From: Litorimonas cladophorae
GTDB lineage: Bacteria > Pseudomonadota > Alphaproteobacteria > Caulobacterales > Maricaulaceae
Reading direction: 5' to 3'
Assembly: GCF_014652455.1 (NCBI RefSeq)
Contig: NZ_BMYV01000001.1
Location: forward strand, 868,001-932,000
Length of the DNA: 64,000 nt
In this document: piece by piece, positions 1 through 9,519 of the stretch
Position numbering within the stretch: the stretch's first letter is position 1
Layout of the letters: each line of letters begins with the position of its first letter
Position numbers and translations under genes: made by a program
Notes under the pieces: model-generated
Databases searched by the model: none
Told to the model about the DNA's origin: nothing
The model's input: the letters and a program-made list of their open reading frames with translations, nothing else

Positions 1-472
1 CCTCAGCCGTATAACCTCCGAATTGATCGAGAAGTTCGATGTGTGTTGTCGGGTCCAGCAAGCCACGACCGTCGTGCTGACCGTGAACTTCGAGCAATTT
101 TCGTCCAAGCTCTGAGAGCAGTTTAACGCTCACGGCCTGATCATTTACGAAAGCCCGGCTACGCCCGTCCGCTGTCACCGTGCGACGGAGCGTCAGGTCC
201 TCGGATACGTCATACTCGATGTCTTGATCTTGCAAGATTGACCAAGCAACGTGCGTGTCGGACAATGTGAAACTTGCGCTGCATTGCGCTTTGTCTGTTC
301 CCGCGCGAACAAGCCCCCGGTCTGACCGCGCGCCCGTTGCCATGCCTAATGCATCCAGCAATATCGATTTACCCGCACCCGTTTCACCCGTTAAAGCGGT
401 AAGGCCCCGGGTAAAGTCCAGATCGAGTTGTTCGATCAGGACAACATTACGGACAGATAGCCCCGATAACAT
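1..472 (-). CDS. recN: DNA repair protein RecN, N-terminal part (gene runs off the window)
   Basis: SMC-like ATPase that organises broken DNA ends for recombinational repair in the cytoplasm. About 157 N-terminal codons are present. Reading on the minus strand from ATG at 472 the protein begins MLSGLSVRNVVLIEQLDLDF, followed at about residues 28-43 by a Walker A loop (GETGAGKSILLDAL) as in RecN, and near residue 127 by the VHGQHD motif typical of the RecN Q-loop/coiled-coil entry. The start lies 5 nt after the bamD stop, so it is probably co-transcribed with bamD; bamD-recN adjacency is common in alphaproteobacteria. The C-terminal coiled coil and Walker B are outside the window. Identification is firm, completeness cannot be judged. 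Confidence 0.93.
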   Translation of the reverse strand, partial: MLSGLSVRNVVLIEQLDLDFTRGLTALTGETGAGKSILLDALGMATGARSDRGLVRAGTDKAQCSASFTLSDTHVAWSILQDQDIEYDVSEDLTLRRTVTADGRSRAFVNDQAVSVKLLSELGRKLLEVHGQHDGRGLLDPTTHIELLDQFGGYTAE

Positions 473-477
473 CGGAC

Positions 478-1332
478 TTAGAACAAACGCTCTTTCAAGC
501 GTGTCCAATAGCCCTGTTTACGCGGCTTGTTAATTTCGTCGTCCAGATTGACGCCATAGTTTTGTAGTAGGTTATAGCTGTCTTTATACCATTCGCTGTT
601 TGGGTAATTATACCCAAGGACAGATCCCACAAGTTTGGCTTCTTGGATCACACCTATTGAGACATAGCTCTCGACCAAACGATGCAAAGCTTCTTCGGTT
701 TGAGATGTGGTCTCATATTTGGAAACAACGGACTTGAACCGACCAATGGCAGCAAGATGCTGATTTTGTCTGAGGTAGTAGCGGCCGATAGACATCTCTT
801 TACCGGCCAGATGATCCTGAGTTAGCTCAAGCTTCAAGCGCGCATCGCGAGCATAGTCGCTATCTGGGTAACGACGTACAACCTGTTGCAAGGCGGCTTC
901 TGCCGCAATTGTCGTCGCTTGGTCACGACCTACGTCGTAGATTTGATCGTAGTAGTTCATCGCGACAAGGTAATAGGCGTAAGGCGCAGAGTCTGAGCCC
1001 GGATGAAGACCGACAAAGCGCTGCGCCATAGCAACACTTTCGTCATGATCGGCGGAACGATAAGATGCGTAGGCGCTCATTAACATGGAGCGACGCGCCC
1101 ATTTTGAAAAGGGATGCTGGCGTTCAACTTCTTGAAAAAGCAATTTGGCGTCGGCCCAATCACTACGCGCCATCTCTTCAAGCGCCTGATTATAGATCAA
1201 TTCGGCAGGACGTTCGACGTAAGCGAGTTTTTCTTTTTTTCCGCCTAAGGACCCGCAGCCTGTTATTGCAAACAAAGTCGCACCTAGAATGGTGAGACGG
1301 AGCGTAGATGGTAAGCGCGAGACGATGGACAT
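478..1332 (-). CDS. bamD: Outer membrane protein assembly factor BamD (ComL)
   Basis: Lipoprotein of the BAM complex, which inserts beta-barrel proteins in the outer membrane; acts on the periplasmic face of the outer membrane. The 284-residue product has a signal peptide with lipobox ITGC (lipidated Cys26) followed by tetratricopeptide-like helices (for example around 45-80 and 80-125, with the family pattern LFQEVERQHPFSKWARRSML). Length matches BamD/YfiO proteins (about 240-290). It sits 115 bp after lpxC and just before recN, all on the minus strand. The gap 1333-1447 contains no other gene and may carry a promoter, but none is clear. The ATG at 1332 is the only start that gives a complete signal peptide. 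Confidence 0.95.
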   Translation of the reverse strand: MSIVSRLPSTLRLTILGATLFAITGCGSLGGKKEKLAYVERPAELIYNQALEEMARSDWADAKLLFQEVERQHPFSKWARRSMLMSAYASYRSADHDESVAMAQRFVGLHPGSDSAPYAYYLVAMNYYDQIYDVGRDQATTIAAEAALQQVVRRYPDSDYARDARLKLELTQDHLAGKEMSIGRYYLRQNQHLAAIGRFKSVVSKYETTSQTEEALHRLVESYVSIGVIQEAKLVGSVLGYNYPNSEWYKDSYNLLQNYGVNLDDEINKPRKQGYWTRLKERLF

Positions 1333-1447
1333 GAAACCCGTTCAATCTTTGATTTGCTCTGCAATCCTGACGGTCGAGTCAATGCGAGAGCTATTACTTT
1401 GAGATTGTCTTAGAGGTTTAGAAAGAGCGCGGAAAGTGAGAAAAGCG

Positions 1448-2365
1448 TTAGGCCGAAAGGGATGTCAGGTACCGCGCATCCGAAAAATCGACCTCATCCA
1501 TAGGCATCGTTGTAAATTCCCACGCAGATGGCGTGCCATATAGCTTCATCAAGAGATCATGGTTCAACCCGTGCCCCGACTTGACGGTCGTTACACGACC
1601 CAAAATCGGTCCGCCAAGATAGAGGTCGCCCATCAAATCCAGAGCCTTATGGCGTACAAACTCGTCGTCAAAACGCAAACCGCTCGGATTGAGAACTTTG
1701 TCTTCATCTACAACAATCGCATTGTCATAGGAGCCGCCTTTTGACAGCCCAGCAGCTTGAAGGGCTGCGACTTCATGCAAACGTGCAAAAGTTCGTGCAC
1801 TTGCCATGCGGTCGCGAAAAGATCGAACATCTGGAACGATTTCAAGGCGTTGTCGGCCGATTGCCTCTTCAGCAAAATCAATCGTCACATCTAACTCTAG
1901 GCGATCAGAGGGCTCTACGCGAGCAAACATGTCTCCGGAACCCACCTCAACAGTCTTCAACACTTTCACATAACGTCGCGGTGCTGGCTGGCGGTACACG
2001 CCCACCTGCTCGATCAACTTAAAGAAAGGCTCCGCTGACCCGTCCAAAGCAGGAAGTTCAGGACCGTCTAGTTCAATGTCCAAGTTATCGATGCCCGCTG
2101 CGCTTAACGCAGCTAACAAATGCTCAATTGTTGAGACGGTAATACCCGCCGCATTAGACAATGTTGTGCAGTTCCGCACACCTGTTACCAGATCAGGGCG
2201 CACTGGAATAATGTTGTCGCGATCCTGAATATCCGTGCGAACGAATCGCAGGCCCGACCCGACGGGCGCAGGACGCATCGCTAATCGCGCATGTTTTCCG
2301 CTATGTAACGCCACACTCGCTGTGACAGCGGGAGCACGTAAAGTGGATTGGCGACGGATATTCAT
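1448..2365 (-). CDS. lpxC: UDP-3-O-acyl-N-acetylglucosamine deacetylase LpxC
   Basis: Zinc enzyme that catalyses the committed step of lipid A synthesis (deacetylation of UDP-3-O-acyl-GlcNAc) in the cytoplasm. The 305-residue protein shows the expected motifs in order: ALHSGK near 20, the catalytic/zinc pair Glu81-His82 (TIEHLLAAL), the DGPELPALDGSAEPF loop near 100-114, zinc ligands His239 and Asp243 (RHKALDLMGD) and the general-acid His265 in GHGLNH. Length equals the family norm. The classical dcw partner ftsZ ends 161 bp upstream, but an intrinsic terminator lies between them, so lpxC probably has its own promoter in 2366-2460. All catalytic residues are intact. Confidence 0.97.
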   Translation of the reverse strand: MNIRRQSTLRAPAVTASVALHSGKHARLAMRPAPVGSGLRFVRTDIQDRDNIIPVRPDLVTGVRNCTTLSNAAGITVSTIEHLLAALSAAGIDNLDIELDGPELPALDGSAEPFFKLIEQVGVYRQPAPRRYVKVLKTVEVGSGDMFARVEPSDRLELDVTIDFAEEAIGRQRLEIVPDVRSFRDRMASARTFARLHEVAALQAAGLSKGGSYDNAIVVDEDKVLNPSGLRFDDEFVRHKALDLMGDLYLGGPILGRVTTVKSGHGLNHDLLMKLYGTPSAWEFTTMPMDEVDFSDARYLTSLSA

Positions 2366-2465
2366 GGTGAAAATTGGTCTCTTAATGTTTCATTGCGCAT
2401 AAGTTTGGTAACTTCTCAACGCCTCAACAACAAGAAACGCTCCATGTCGAATTGTTTCATTTCAT

Positions 2466-2498
2466 GACAAAAAGGCCATCCTTTTGACAGGACAGCCT
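2466..2498 (-). terminator. Intrinsic terminator after ftsZ
   Basis: On the minus strand AGGCTGTCC pairs with GGATGGCCT over 9 bp (two G-U pairs) across an 8-nt loop (stems 2490-2498 and 2473-2481), followed by a TTTTTGTC tract. It lies about 30 nt after the ftsZ stop and separates the dcw operon from lpxC. Confidence 0.75.
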
Positions 2499-2526
2499 CT
2501 TAGTTCAACATTTGCGGTTGATCAGA

Positions 2527-3963
2527 TTATCTATTTTGACGGCGCAGAAAGCTTGGAATTTCCAACTCATCATTTGCATCGCTTCCAAATAGATCACCAC
2601 TTGGCGCTGGACGACTTTGTACAGCGGGGCGTGGCGCAGGTGCCGGCGCTGCAGCTTTACGACGCCCAAAAAAGCCAAATGGGCTGCGGATATGACTTGC
2701 CGGTGCCGCTTCTGGAATTGGAGCAGGCGCTGGCGCAAGCGCTTGCGGTGCTGCCGCTTGATCCTCAGGTTGAATACGCGGCGGATATGGTTTCGGCGCC
2801 GTGTAAGGCGGCGGCGCATTCACAGCGACACGCGGTTCTTCACGGTCAAAATTATAATCATCGAATGCTTTGCGAGCCTCTGCTTCTGCAGCGGCTGCTT
2901 CTTGGGCGCGTTCGTGAACGCCCAATTCAACAACTTTTGGAGCCGCTGGCTTTTCAACTGGCGCGGTAAATGGGGCTGGGGCAGCTTCAACACGTGCAAC
3001 GGCATCAACGCCAGTTGCTACGACTGAAACGCGAATTATGCCATCCAAATCATTGTCTAGCGCTGAGCCGACGATGATATTCGCATTCTCGTCAACTTGG
3101 TTTCGGATCAATTGAGCGGCTTCATCGACTTCATAAAGCGTTAAATCGCGTCCACCCGTGATATTGATCAAAACGCCTTTTGCGCCTTTGAGAGACACGT
3201 CATCAAGGAGCGGATTGTTAATCGCGGCTTCGGCGGCTTCCACGGCACGGCGTTCGCCAGTGGCTTCACCCGTCCCCATCATCGCCTTGCCCATTTCATC
3301 CATAACGGTGCGGACGTCATTAAAGTCAAGATTGATCAAACCAGGCACAACCATAAGGTCGGTAACGCCCCGAACACCTGAATGAAGAACTTCATCAGCC
3401 ATCGCAAAGGCATCCGACATTGTCGTCTGCTCTGTCGCAACGCGGAAGAGGTTCTGATTTGGAATTGTAATCATTGTGTCGACGGCCGCATACAGGTTCT
3501 CGATCCCCTGCTCAGCCAATTTCATGCGACGGGAGCCTTCGAACATGAACGGCTTTGTGACGATGCCAACGGTTAGAATGCCACGTTCACGCGCCGCTCT
3601 CGCGATAACAGGCGCCGCGCCAGTGCCCGTACCGCCACCCATACCCGCTGCCACAAACAACATATGCGCACCATCAAGGTGCTCCATGATTTCGTCCATG
3701 CTTTCTTCAGCCGATTGTTCGCCAACTTCGGGACGCATGCCAGCGCCTAGCCCCTGAGTAATGCCGCCACCCATTTGGACTTTCCGCGTCGCCGCGTTTA
3801 GAGCCAAAGCTTGGGCATCTGTATTAGCGACGACAAAGTCGACGCCGTCGAGGCCCGATGCGATCATATTGTTGACGGCATTGCCGCCTGCACCGCCAAC
3901 GCCGATAACAACGATACGAGGCTTAAGCTCTACAGCTTGCGGGAGATGGAAGTTTATGGACAT
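2527..3963 (-). CDS. ftsZ: Cell division protein FtsZ
   Basis: Tubulin-like GTPase that polymerises into the Z-ring at the division site. With the ATG at 3963 the product is 478 residues and begins [17 protein letters not shown]. The GTPase core (about 15-320) contains the NTDAQAL loop and the tubulin signature GGGTGTG at about 109-115. A long Pro/Ala-rich linker (about 330-460), typical of Caulobacter-like FtsZ, leads to the conserved C-terminal peptide IPSFLRRQ, which binds FtsA and other partners. An in-frame TTG four codons upstream (3975) is possible but less likely. A 125-bp gap separates it from ftsA and carries a CtrA box and a GAATC methylation site, so ftsZ is probably cell-cycle controlled independently of the upstream operon. 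Confidence 0.97.
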   Translation of the reverse strand: MSINFHLPQAVELKPRIVVIGVGGAGGNAVNNMIASGLDGVDFVVANTDAQALALNAATRKVQMGGGITQGLGAGMRPEVGEQSAEESMDEIMEHLDGAHMLFVAAGMGGGTGTGAAPVIARAARERGILTVGIVTKPFMFEGSRRMKLAEQGIENLYAAVDTMITIPNQNLFRVATEQTTMSDAFAMADEVLHSGVRGVTDLMVVPGLINLDFNDVRTVMDEMGKAMMGTGEATGERRAVEAAEAAINNPLLDDVSLKGAKGVLINITGGRDLTLYEVDEAAQLIRNQVDENANIIVGSALDNDLDGIIRVSVVATGVDAVARVEAAPAPFTAPVEKPAAPKVVELGVHERAQEAAAAEAEARKAFDDYNFDREEPRVAVNAPPPYTAPKPYPPRIQPEDQAAAPQALAPAPAPIPEAAPASHIRSPFGFFGRRKAAAPAPAPRPAVQSRPAPSGDLFGSDANDELEIPSFLRRQNR

Positions 3964-4018
3964 AGCGGCACCCAAATTATGGTCAATGATTGGTGAATCA
4001 GACCTTGGGCGTAAAGAC

Positions 4019-4033
4019 TTAATGCCCTGTTAA
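4019..4033. promoter_or_regulatory. CtrA-type box upstream of ftsZ
   Basis: Exact TTAA-N7-TTAA (spacer TGCCCTG), 56-70 bp upstream of the ftsZ ATG at 3963. A third TTAA follows at 4039-4042. A GANTC site (GAATC, 3995-3999) lies between box and gene. In Caulobacter ftsZ transcription is repressed by CtrA and responds to CcrM methylation; the same logic is inferred here from site and position. Confidence 0.65.
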
Positions 4034-4088
4034 CCGCGTTAACTTTTGAGCAAAAACGCTGATAAAATCGTAAAGCCAAAAAAGCAGG

Positions 4089-5360
4089 TTAGAAATTTTC
4101 CTTCAACCACTGAACAGAGCGCGCCATAGCGTTGCCCGAATACCGCTGTGCGCGAAGCCGACGTCCCGATAAATCTGGGGGGCCTGTGACGACTTCGGGG
4201 CGATCATCGAAGACACCCTTCAATAGACCGGTCGCAACGGCAAAATCTGGCTGGCTCAATTCTTCAGACAAGCCAAACACCCCGTGGGGTTGCCCAATAC
4301 GCACGCGCTTACCTAAGACATGTGTTGCTAATTCTCGCACACCGTTCAAATGCGCGCCCCCACCTGTCAGAACGACTTGGCGGCCAGAGTAAGTTTCGAG
4401 ACCCGCTTTGTGAATACGCTCGCGTAAAAGCTCCAATGTCTCTTCGACACGAGAGCGGATAATATTTGTCACAAGAGAACGAGGCTCATGATGCAATTCG
4501 TCCTGCGCAGCGATTGGCGGACATGGCACCATCACAGTCTCATCATCAGCGCCGTGTAAACACGACCCGTAAATCATCTTGATACGCTCCGCCGCCTCGA
4601 AAGGCGTTGAAAGCCCACGAGCCATATCGGACGTAATATTTCTACCGCCAACGCCCAAAGCATCGACATGCACCAAAGTGTTGTCACGAAAAATGGCAGC
4701 CGACGTGATGCCTGCGCCCAAATCAATGAGTGTCACACCCAAATCACGCTCATCGTCTGTCAGCACAGATAGTGCCGCTGCATATGGACTGACTGTTACT
4801 GAGCGAATGGTCAGATGACAGCGTTCAATACAATGCGCCAGATTGCGTAGTGGACCAATCCCCCCCAAAATAAAGTGCATATCAACGCCTAATTGACGCC
4901 CATACATACCGCGGGGGTCACGGATACCATCCTCACCATCAACCTGCCAATTGAGCGGGATAGCGTGAAGGATAGCGTGTTCAGCTTGCGAAAGTTCTGA
5001 AAGCGATGAATTTAAGACGCGCTTCAAATCGCGATCTACTACGGCACCACTTGCGAATTCTGTTTGAACCGTCATATGCTTGGAACGAAGTGAGCGCAGG
5101 GCTACATTTACCGACACATCTTGGACGGTAACGCCGGCTGCGCGTTCGGCTTTTTCTACCGCCGCGCGGATACCAACTTCGGCAGCTTCAAGATCGACTA
5201 CTGCGCCGCCTTTCAGCCCTGCAGATACCCCGAAGCCTGACCCGATCAAACGCACACCCAACCCCGGCTCTTCGCGGCCAATCAAGCAAACGACTTTATT
5301 TGAGCCAATATCAAGAACGCAGACCGTCTCCGGCTGCCGCTTTTTAGAGGTTCCAAACAC
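4089..5360 (-). CDS. ftsA: Cell division protein FtsA
   Basis: Actin-like ATPase that tethers FtsZ to the inner membrane and recruits late division proteins. The 423-residue product starts from a GTG at 5360 and opens with the phosphate-1 motif VCVLDIGSNKVVCLIG (residues about 13-28). The SHS2 (1C) domain lies around 85-165, the second phosphate motif (LIDLGAGITS) near 215, and the adenosine motif (VVLTGGGAHL) near 330. The C-terminal 14 residues (ARSVQWLKENF) form the amphipathic membrane-targeting helix. It begins 3 nt after the ftsQ stop and is read in the same operon. Identification is certain; only the GTG start lacks a clear Shine-Dalgarno. Confidence 0.97.
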   Translation of the reverse strand: MFGTSKKRQPETVCVLDIGSNKVVCLIGREEPGLGVRLIGSGFGVSAGLKGGAVVDLEAAEVGIRAAVEKAERAAGVTVQDVSVNVALRSLRSKHMTVQTEFASGAVVDRDLKRVLNSSLSELSQAEHAILHAIPLNWQVDGEDGIRDPRGMYGRQLGVDMHFILGGIGPLRNLAHCIERCHLTIRSVTVSPYAAALSVLTDDERDLGVTLIDLGAGITSAAIFRDNTLVHVDALGVGGRNITSDMARGLSTPFEAAERIKMIYGSCLHGADDETVMVPCPPIAAQDELHHEPRSLVTNIIRSRVEETLELLRERIHKAGLETYSGRQVVLTGGGAHLNGVRELATHVLGKRVRIGQPHGVFGLSEELSQPDFAVATGLLKGVFDDRPEVVTGPPDLSGRRLRAQRYSGNAMARSVQWLKENF

Positions 5361-5363
5361 TGG

Positions 5364-6251
5364 CTATGTAGACTGAAGCGCGTCGGCAGTTTTGGCCTTC
5401 AAGCCAATACGGTCGGGCAAGCGTAAATCAATCGAACCCACTTCGCGCGAGAGGATAAAAGTTTCACGGTCCAAACTCGCTAATTTACGTAATGCTATGT
5501 CTACGTTTTCCGCAGGCAATTGAACAATCGTTTCATTTCGCAAGTGCAAATCCCATCGCCCCGACGGGAAGCGTACGAGGCTTTCAACGCGTGTCCAAAT
5601 TTCCTGATGCGGCGCCAGTGAGGCCTCAATGTTACGGGCGTCAGCGGGTGCGTCAGCTCCGACATAAGTTTTTAGACCCAAAGGAATGGAAATAGCTTCG
5701 GATACAGGAATGATAGGCTGACCCGAATCTGCGAGTAAATGCAGCACGCCCTCATGCTGCCAAAGCGCATAGGGCGTCGTTTCTACGACTTGGACAACGA
5801 TACGATTTGGCCAAAGACGACGAACGACCGCCTTTTCCACCCACGGCAAACTTTCTGTTCGATCGCGCGCTGCATCGAGGTCAACACCAAAGAAGTAAGT
5901 CCCGCGCTGAATTTGTGCTGCGATCCGAATGTCTCGCTCATTCAGACGTCCCTCGCCCATTACATCAACTTGCTCGACAACGAAGCCCGCAGCCATCAGG
6001 CGGTCAACTTTCCACGCATCCATGTTTTGACGGATAGCTGGCAAGTACCCACCCAACCACAAAGCTATGAAAATGAGAAATCCGAAAGTGCCGATTATTT
6101 TCAAGACGAAGCGCATAAACGCTTTCGGTGAATGCTTAGCCGCACGCATCTGCGCCGCCATCCAATTCTGAGAACCGCGCAACCCAGGTTTAAGAGGGCT
6201 GACTCGCATCATCCCACCAAATTTAGATTGTCCTTTTTTTATCGCGGCCAT
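5364..6251 (-). CDS. ftsQ: Cell division protein FtsQ
   Basis: Bitopic inner-membrane protein linking FtsA/FtsZ to the FtsB-FtsL complex and to FtsWI. The 295-residue protein has a basic cytoplasmic N-terminus, one transmembrane segment around 47-67 (IIGTFGFLIFIALWLGGYL), a POTRA domain around 80-150 (the V-x-V-x-G pattern VEQVDVMGEGRLNERDI) and the FtsQ beta domain to about 275. It starts at an ATG at 6251, overlapping the ddl stop by 13 nt, with GAGGA upstream. Sequence conservation of FtsQ is low, but topology, POTRA motif and position between ddl and ftsA make the assignment secure. Confidence 0.94.
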   Translation of the reverse strand: MAAIKKGQSKFGGMMRVSPLKPGLRGSQNWMAAQMRAAKHSPKAFMRFVLKIIGTFGFLIFIALWLGGYLPAIRQNMDAWKVDRLMAAGFVVEQVDVMGEGRLNERDIRIAAQIQRGTYFFGVDLDAARDRTESLPWVEKAVVRRLWPNRIVVQVVETTPYALWQHEGVLHLLADSGQPIIPVSEAISIPLGLKTYVGADAPADARNIEASLAPHQEIWTRVESLVRFPSGRWDLHLRNETIVQLPAENVDIALRKLASLDRETFILSREVGSIDLRLPDRIGLKAKTADALQST

Positions 6252-7162
6252 GAAGCGTCCTCAACCATCCAGCGACAAAGCTGGGCAAAATCGATCCCGA
6301 CATAAGCCGCTTGCTCAGGGACAAGCGATGTCGGGGTCATTCCGGGTTGAGTATTCACTTCAAGCATTACGATTTTGTTTACCACATTGTCGCGGGTGCA
6401 ATTTTCATCATTAAATCTGAAATCAGAACGTGAAACGCCACGACACCCTAACGCGTCGTGCGCTTTTTCGGCCCAATCGAGGCAAATTGCGGTCACATAG
6501 TCGGGCAATTCGGCTGGGCAGACATGTTTAGCGGCATTCGCTCCGTATTTTTCCTCATAATCGTACCAGCCATTCGGAATGATCTCCGTCACGCAAATGG
6601 CTTTGCCGTCTTGGACGGCCACTGTCAGTTCTCGACCTGGGATATAGCTTTCAACAACCACGTGTTCGCCCATTGCAACATCTGCAGCAATTGCCGCGCG
6701 CTGTTGGCTGTCTTCGCCCCGTATAATATAGACGGATTTAGAAGACCCCTGTCCATTAGGTTTTACGACATATGGTAAAGCGATCGGATGCTCTCTCGAG
6801 ATTTCAACACGGTCAAATAGGCCACCATCTGCGACGGTAATGCCGACAGATTTTAAGACATGTTTGGCGCGATGTTTATCCATCGCCAAGGAAGAAGCCA
6901 TCACACCTGAATGCGTGTAGGGTTTGCCGAACATATCCAGCACCCCTTGAACGCGACCATCTTCGCCCCAATCCCCGTGAAGCGCATTGAAAATCACATC
7001 CGGATTGGCGGCTTTCAATTGCTCCCAAAGGGCCTGGGTCACATCAATCTCAACGACATCATAATCCAAACCGCGCAAAGCTTCCGCACAGGCTGCGCCC
7101 GTGACGAGTGAAACGTCTCGCTCGGATGACATTCCGCCTTTAAGGACGGCAACGCGGGTCAT
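6239..7162 (-). CDS. ddl: D-alanine--D-alanine ligase
   Basis: Cytoplasmic ATP-grasp ligase that makes D-Ala-D-Ala for the peptidoglycan precursor. The 307-residue product starts [19 protein letters not shown], contains the [14 protein letters not shown] substrate loop (about 60-75), the ATP-binding segment [16 protein letters not shown] (about 128-145) and the C-terminal metal-binding [16 protein letters not shown] (about 273-290). Its ATG overlaps the murB stop in ATGA, and ftsQ overlaps its own stop. Substrate D-Ala is supplied by the alanine racemase encoded at 37.6 kb in this window. Confidence 0.97.
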   Translation of the reverse strand: MTRVAVLKGGMSSERDVSLVTGAACAEALRGLDYDVVEIDVTQALWEQLKAANPDVIFNALHGDWGEDGRVQGVLDMFGKPYTHSGVMASSLAMDKHRAKHVLKSVGITVADGGLFDRVEISREHPIALPYVVKPNGQGSSKSVYIIRGEDSQQRAAIAADVAMGEHVVVESYIPGRELTVAVQDGKAICVTEIIPNGWYDYEEKYGANAAKHVCPAELPDYVTAICLDWAEKAHDALGCRGVSRSDFRFNDENCTRDNVVNKIVMLEVNTQPGMTPTSLVPEQAAYVGIDFAQLCRWMVEDASWPR

Positions 7163-8070
7163 GCCTGCTCTCCAATCCGGCGAACTTCCCAGTGTAGATC
7201 GACACCTTGAGTCTGTAAGACCTTCGCCCGAACCGTTTCGCCAAGCGTTTCAAGGTCCTTGGCCGTCGCGCCGTCAGCATTGATCATGAAGTTACAATGT
7301 TGTTCGCTCATTTGCGCACCGCCGACCCGCAATCCTCGACAACCGGCCGCGTCTATGACCTGCCATGCGCCACGACCGCCGCTTTCTTTCGGGTCTGGGT
7401 TTTTAAACGTTGAGCCGCCGGTCTTTTCACGAATAGGTTGACTGGCCTCGCGCTTGGCCGTGATCTCATCCATCCGCGCCTGAATAGTGGCTGGCGTGTC
7501 AGCCGTGCCTTCAAAGACGGCCTGCGTAAAGATAAGGTCTTTTGAAGCGCCACAGTGCCGATAGCTGTAGTCCATCTCCGCGAGATCCATAACCTGTCTG
7601 CGACCTGAGCGATCCAAGGCGACAACACTTTTCAATATGTCTTTTGTTTCGCCCCCATAGCACCCCGCATTCATCCGCAAGGCTCCGCCGATTGTGCCGG
7701 GTACACCTGCGTAAAATTCCAATCCCGAAATTCCTGCCTTGGCGGCGGCTTTTGCGACATTTTTATCTAAAGCAGCCGCGCCCGCCGTAACTAGCAAACC
7801 GTCTGTTTCAACCTGACCGAAAGCGGGACCCAAACGGATGACAACGCCTTTGACGCCGCCGTCGCGAACCAAGGTATTGGAGGCAACGCCTAGAACTTGA
7901 ATAGGGATATCGTCTGGCGTTGAGCTCAGAAAATGCGCAAGATCGGCTTCATCTTTCGGCATAAACAAAGCCTCTGCCACACCGCCCACGCGTAACCACG
8001 TAAATGGCGCGAGCGAGACGTTAGCTCTCAGGCTTCCACGGACCTCAGGTAATTGGTCGAGAAAGCTCAC
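7159..8070 (-). CDS. murB: UDP-N-acetylenolpyruvoylglucosamine reductase MurB
   Basis: FAD-dependent reductase forming UDP-MurNAc in the cytoplasm. The 303-residue protein contains the FAD-binding half ([10 protein letters not shown] near 27-36), the [10 protein letters not shown] segment near 132-141, and the GGSTFKNP motif around 218-225, whose Ser is the proton donor in the family. It uses a GTG start (8070) that overlaps the murC TGA in GTGA. Length and domain order match the murB of other alphaproteobacteria. Confidence 0.97.
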   Translation of the reverse strand: MSFLDQLPEVRGSLRANVSLAPFTWLRVGGVAEALFMPKDEADLAHFLSSTPDDIPIQVLGVASNTLVRDGGVKGVVIRLGPAFGQVETDGLLVTAGAAALDKNVAKAAAKAGISGLEFYAGVPGTIGGALRMNAGCYGGETKDILKSVVALDRSGRRQVMDLAEMDYSYRHCGASKDLIFTQAVFEGTADTPATIQARMDEITAKREASQPIREKTGGSTFKNPDPKESGGRGAWQVIDAAGCRGLRVGGAQMSEQHCNFMINADGATAKDLETLGETVRAKVLQTQGVDLHWEVRRIGEQA

Positions 8071-9512
8071 AACTTGCCGAGATTTTCAGGAAGTTCTGCC
8101 GCCCAATAGGTGATGTCACCTGCGCCGAGGCAAACGATAAGGTCGCCCGGTTCGAGATATGGATGGAGGTCTTTGGCCAGTGTGGCTTTGGACGTGAGGG
8201 CGACATCGCGGTGACCGTGACTCCGCAAGGACTCGGCAAGTGATGGCGCACTAATGCCCTCAATTGGGTCCTCGCCCGCCGCATACACGTCGGTTATATA
8301 GACGCGGTCTGCATCATTAAAACAGGTGGAGAAATCCTCAAACAAATCCCGCAAGCGGCTATAACGATGTGGCTGCATCACGGCATGAACTTTACCACCC
8401 GTTTCGCCCGAAGAGACGACTTGCCGTGCAGCTTGCAGAACCGCCGATATTTCGACAGGGTGATGACCGTAATCATCAATGACATTTACGCCGTTCCATT
8501 CACCAACATGGGTAAAACGTCGTTTGACGCCTGCGAAACTCGCCAGCCCAGTACGAACCTTGTCCGCATTCAAACCCAATTCACGAGAGACAGCAATCGC
8601 GGACAAAACATTCTGGACGTTATGTTTACCAGCCATGGGCAAGAATAAGTCGGACCAACGATCCTCTTCACCGTCTAAGCCTCGGAATACCACATCAAAT
8701 CGAGATCCCCCTGGCTCCAAGCGTAAGTTCTCTGCTCGAACATCAGCTTGAGGGTTAAAGCCGTAGGTGACAACGCGACGATCGCTGATACGACTAACGA
8801 GGCTTTGGACCTCGGGATGATCAATACACAAGACCGCAAAGCCATAAAATGGCAAGTTCTCTACAAAAGTAGCAAACGCCTTTCGCAAGGTTTCGAAGTC
8901 CCCGTAATGCTCCATATGTTCGGCATCGATATTTGTGACGACGGCGACAGTTGGCAGAAGCTTCAGAAACGTGCCATCACTCTCATCCGCTTCAACGACC
9001 ATCCAATCGCCCAAACCAAGTTTAGCGTTAGACGCATAGGCATTGATGATACCGCCATTAATGACGGTCGGGTCCAGATCGCCACCTTCAAGCAAGGCTG
9101 CGATCATTGTTGTTGTTGTCGTCTTGCCATGGGTCCCGCCGACAGCAATCGTCCACTTCAAACGCATCAACTCAGCGAGCATCTCGGCGCGGCGAACCAC
9201 AGGGATAGCGCGCGCGCGCGCTTCCATTAGTTCTGGGTTGTCTGCCTTAATCGCGGATGACATCACAATCGCGCCAGCGCCGTGAACCTGCTCGGCTTTT
9301 TGACCGATAAAAATGGTTGCACCGAGGCCTTTCAGACGGGCAGTATTTATACTTTCTCGGGCGTCGGAACCTTGAACTTGATATCCCAAATTCAACATAA
9401 CCTCGGCAATGCCAGACATACCAATACCGCCAATACCCACAAAGTGGATCGGCCCCAAATCAAATGGCACCTTCGTGGCAAGAGCGTTTTGTTTTAGCGT
9501 CGTGTTTGGCAT
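8067..9512 (-). CDS. murC: UDP-N-acetylmuramate--L-alanine ligase MurC
   Basis: First of the four Mur ligases; adds L-Ala to UDP-MurNAc with ATP in the cytoplasm. The start is placed at ATG 9512 ([11 protein letters not shown]), 7 nt after the murG stop with AGGG upstream; an upstream in-frame extension to 9623 would lie inside murG and is not supported. The product (481 residues) has the N-terminal Rossmann segment [16 protein letters not shown] near 22-37, the ATP loop [10 protein letters not shown] near 125-134 and the C-terminal domain with DDYGHHP near 355-361. All family motifs are intact. Confidence 0.96.
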   Translation of the reverse strand: MPNTTLKQNALATKVPFDLGPIHFVGIGGIGMSGIAEVMLNLGYQVQGSDARESINTARLKGLGATIFIGQKAEQVHGAGAIVMSSAIKADNPELMEARARAIPVVRRAEMLAELMRLKWTIAVGGTHGKTTTTTMIAALLEGGDLDPTVINGGIINAYASNAKLGLGDWMVVEADESDGTFLKLLPTVAVVTNIDAEHMEHYGDFETLRKAFATFVENLPFYGFAVLCIDHPEVQSLVSRISDRRVVTYGFNPQADVRAENLRLEPGGSRFDVVFRGLDGEEDRWSDLFLPMAGKHNVQNVLSAIAVSRELGLNADKVRTGLASFAGVKRRFTHVGEWNGVNVIDDYGHHPVEISAVLQAARQVVSSGETGGKVHAVMQPHRYSRLRDLFEDFSTCFNDADRVYITDVYAAGEDPIEGISAPSLAESLRSHGHRDVALTSKATLAKDLHPYLEPGDLIVCLGAGDITYWAAELPENLGKL

Positions 9513-9519
9513 GGGAACC

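Noticed and set aside
4030-4042. Second CtrA box TTAA-N5-TTAA before ftsZ
   Set aside because: Spacing is 5, not 7; only the overlapping 4019-4033 box has the consensus spacing.
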